A stretch of 64,000 bases of DNA, taken from positions 186,001-250,000 of the forward strand of contig NZ_CP015208.1 in the NCBI RefSeq assembly GCF_001854225.1, written 5' to 3'. Both the position numbers and the translations under genes were made by a program. The notes beneath the pieces were generated by a model. It was given only the letters and a program-made list of their open reading frames with translations. It made no database searches and was not told the DNA's origin. This DNA comes from Candidatus Rhodoluna planktonica. GTDB taxonomy: Bacteria; Actinomycetota; Actinomycetes; Actinomycetales; Microbacteriaceae. Positions within the stretch are counted from its first letter, which is position 1, and every line of letters begins with the position of its first letter. Shown one piece after another: positions 63,289-64,000 of this stretch.

Positions 63289-64000
63289 ATGCAAAAAATC
63301 GCCCGTATTTTGATTGACCAGGCCCACAACCAAGCTTGGGCAGTCAAGCCCGAAATTGCGGCAACTATGAACCCGGCAAATCCAGCGGATGCCAGCTACG
63401 CCAAAATGGCTGAGGCCGCCAAGGTCGCCGAGTTTGAAGTGAATTTGCACGAAACCGGTCTGTTTACGGCAGCTTCGCTAGCCGAAACCGACATCCTGGT
63501 TATTCCACACGCGTCAACCGAAGAGTGGGAAAAAACTATCGGAGTTGGCTCGCCAAAATTTAGCCCCGACGAATTGGAAGTTATTGAAAGTTTTGTTCGC
63601 GGTGGCGGTTCATTGCTGTTGCTTGCCGAAACCGAGCAACCAAAATACGGAAACAACTTTGCCGAGCTTGCCGCAAAGTTTGGCGTTGAAATCAAAAACG
63701 CGACCGTGCAAGACCCTAGCCGTGCCTATAAAGAGGTGCCAACTTGGATCATCGGTGATTTTGATCGTCTGACAAAATCTGATTTTGCTTTCATGGTCGA
63801 GGAGGTTTGCCTTTACCGCGCCGGAGTTCTCGATGTGGCGACCGGAATTGATGCTGAGGTATTCATGCACACCTCTGAGCACGCAGCACCAGCTTCTGCA
63901 CCCTTGGGTGTAGCGGTTCAACACGAGCTTGGTCGTGTCGTGGTCTTGGCTGACTCTGACCTTTTCGGCGACGACTCAATTGATGACTGCGACAACAAGC
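63289..64000 (+). CDS. Glutamine-amidotransferase-like-fold (DUF4350-like) protein, 3' end outside window
   Basis: The open frame runs from ATG 63289 (GGAGG site) to the right edge, 237 codons without stop. It contains LIDQAHNQAW at the N-terminus, FTAASLAETDILVIPHAS, SFVRGGGSLLLLAETEQ and a visible end HELGRVVVLADSDLFGDDSID. These match a class I GATase-like fold often found in DUF4350 and ThuA-like proteins, where the Cys nucleophile is absent. I cannot name the function. The rest of the gene lies beyond the window. Confidence 0.65.
   Translation, partial: MQKIARILIDQAHNQAWAVKPEIAATMNPANPADASYAKMAEAAKVAEFEVNLHETGLFTAASLAETDILVIPHASTEEWEKTIGVGSPKFSPDELEVIESFVRGGGSLLLLAETEQPKYGNNFAELAAKFGVEIKNATVQDPSRAYKEVPTWIIGDFDRLTKSDFAFMVEEVCLYRAGVLDVATGIDAEVFMHTSEHAAPASAPLGVAVQHELGRVVVLADSDLFGDDSIDDCDNK

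Overview
The window looks like chromosomal DNA of a small-genome actinobacterium, most likely a freshwater Microbacteriaceae of the Rhodoluna/Aquiluna (Luna) type. The evidence is moderate G+C, very short intergenic gaps, class Ib ribonucleotide reductase (nrdHIEF), a CtpE-like P-type ATPase, DUF3817 and PGPGW membrane proteins, and many genes that start 6-7 nt after a TAnnnT -10 box (leaderless transcription, typical of Actinobacteria). The taxonomy is inferred from gene content, not from a database comparison. I found no phage, insertion sequence, CRISPR array or island signature. The window is core and metabolic genome with compact regulation.

Layout. 1-15.4 kb: the end of rplK and rplA, then about 13.6 kb of other genes before rplJ-rplL. 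The intervening genes are a PLP amino-acid decarboxylase, an NTF2-like protein, a very large RecB-nuclease/DEDD-exonuclease/SF1-helicase fusion, a PfkB sugar kinase, a five-gene run (membrane protein, HAD phosphatase, glutaredoxin-like protein, response regulator, unusual membrane histidine kinase) and a DEAD-box RNA helicase with long disordered arginine-rich tails. 15.5-18.2 kb: reverse transsulfuration (cystathionine beta-synthase and a cystathionine gamma-lyase/synthase). 18.2-20 kb: an exported copper chaperone and a Tat-exported DyP peroxidase behind a palindromic operator. 20-26.5 kb: efflux MFS, small hydrolase, saccharopine-dehydrogenase-like and GMC oxidoreductases, EamA transporter, and a frameshifted methyltransferase. 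26.5-31.3 kb: ZIP metal transporter and nrdHIEF with tandem NrdR-like boxes.

31.5-39.1 kb: aldo/keto reductase, MFS transporter and a complete peptide/oligosaccharide ABC transporter (oppA, hairpin, oppB, oppC, fused oppDF). 39.1-42.4 kb: a LacI-type repressor divergent from an IolE-like isomerase and a Gfo/Idh/MocA dehydrogenase, with a perfect 18-bp palindrome over the promoter. 42.4-47.9 kb: succinate-semialdehyde dehydrogenase, MMPL transporter, DUF554 and DUF3817 proteins. 47.9-54 kb: HrpA-type RNA helicase and KatG. 54-64 kb: DUF1801 protein, lipoprotein, UbiB/AarF-type kinase, PadR-like regulator, P-type ATPase with a coupled DUF1905 gene, PGPGW protein, patatin, small membrane protein, PhzF isomerase, tRNA-Ser(GGA), and a gene cut by the right edge.

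The most distinctive signals are regulatory: at least eleven leaderless promoter/start pairs, including two divergent pairs and two -10 boxes embedded in the upstream stop codon; a candidate L1 autoregulatory hairpin; an attenuated L10 leader; twin NrdR boxes; and two near-ideal palindromic operators. Oxidative-stress and redox functions recur (KatG, DyP, glutaredoxin-like, NrdH, transsulfuration), as expected for a sunlit-water aerobe.
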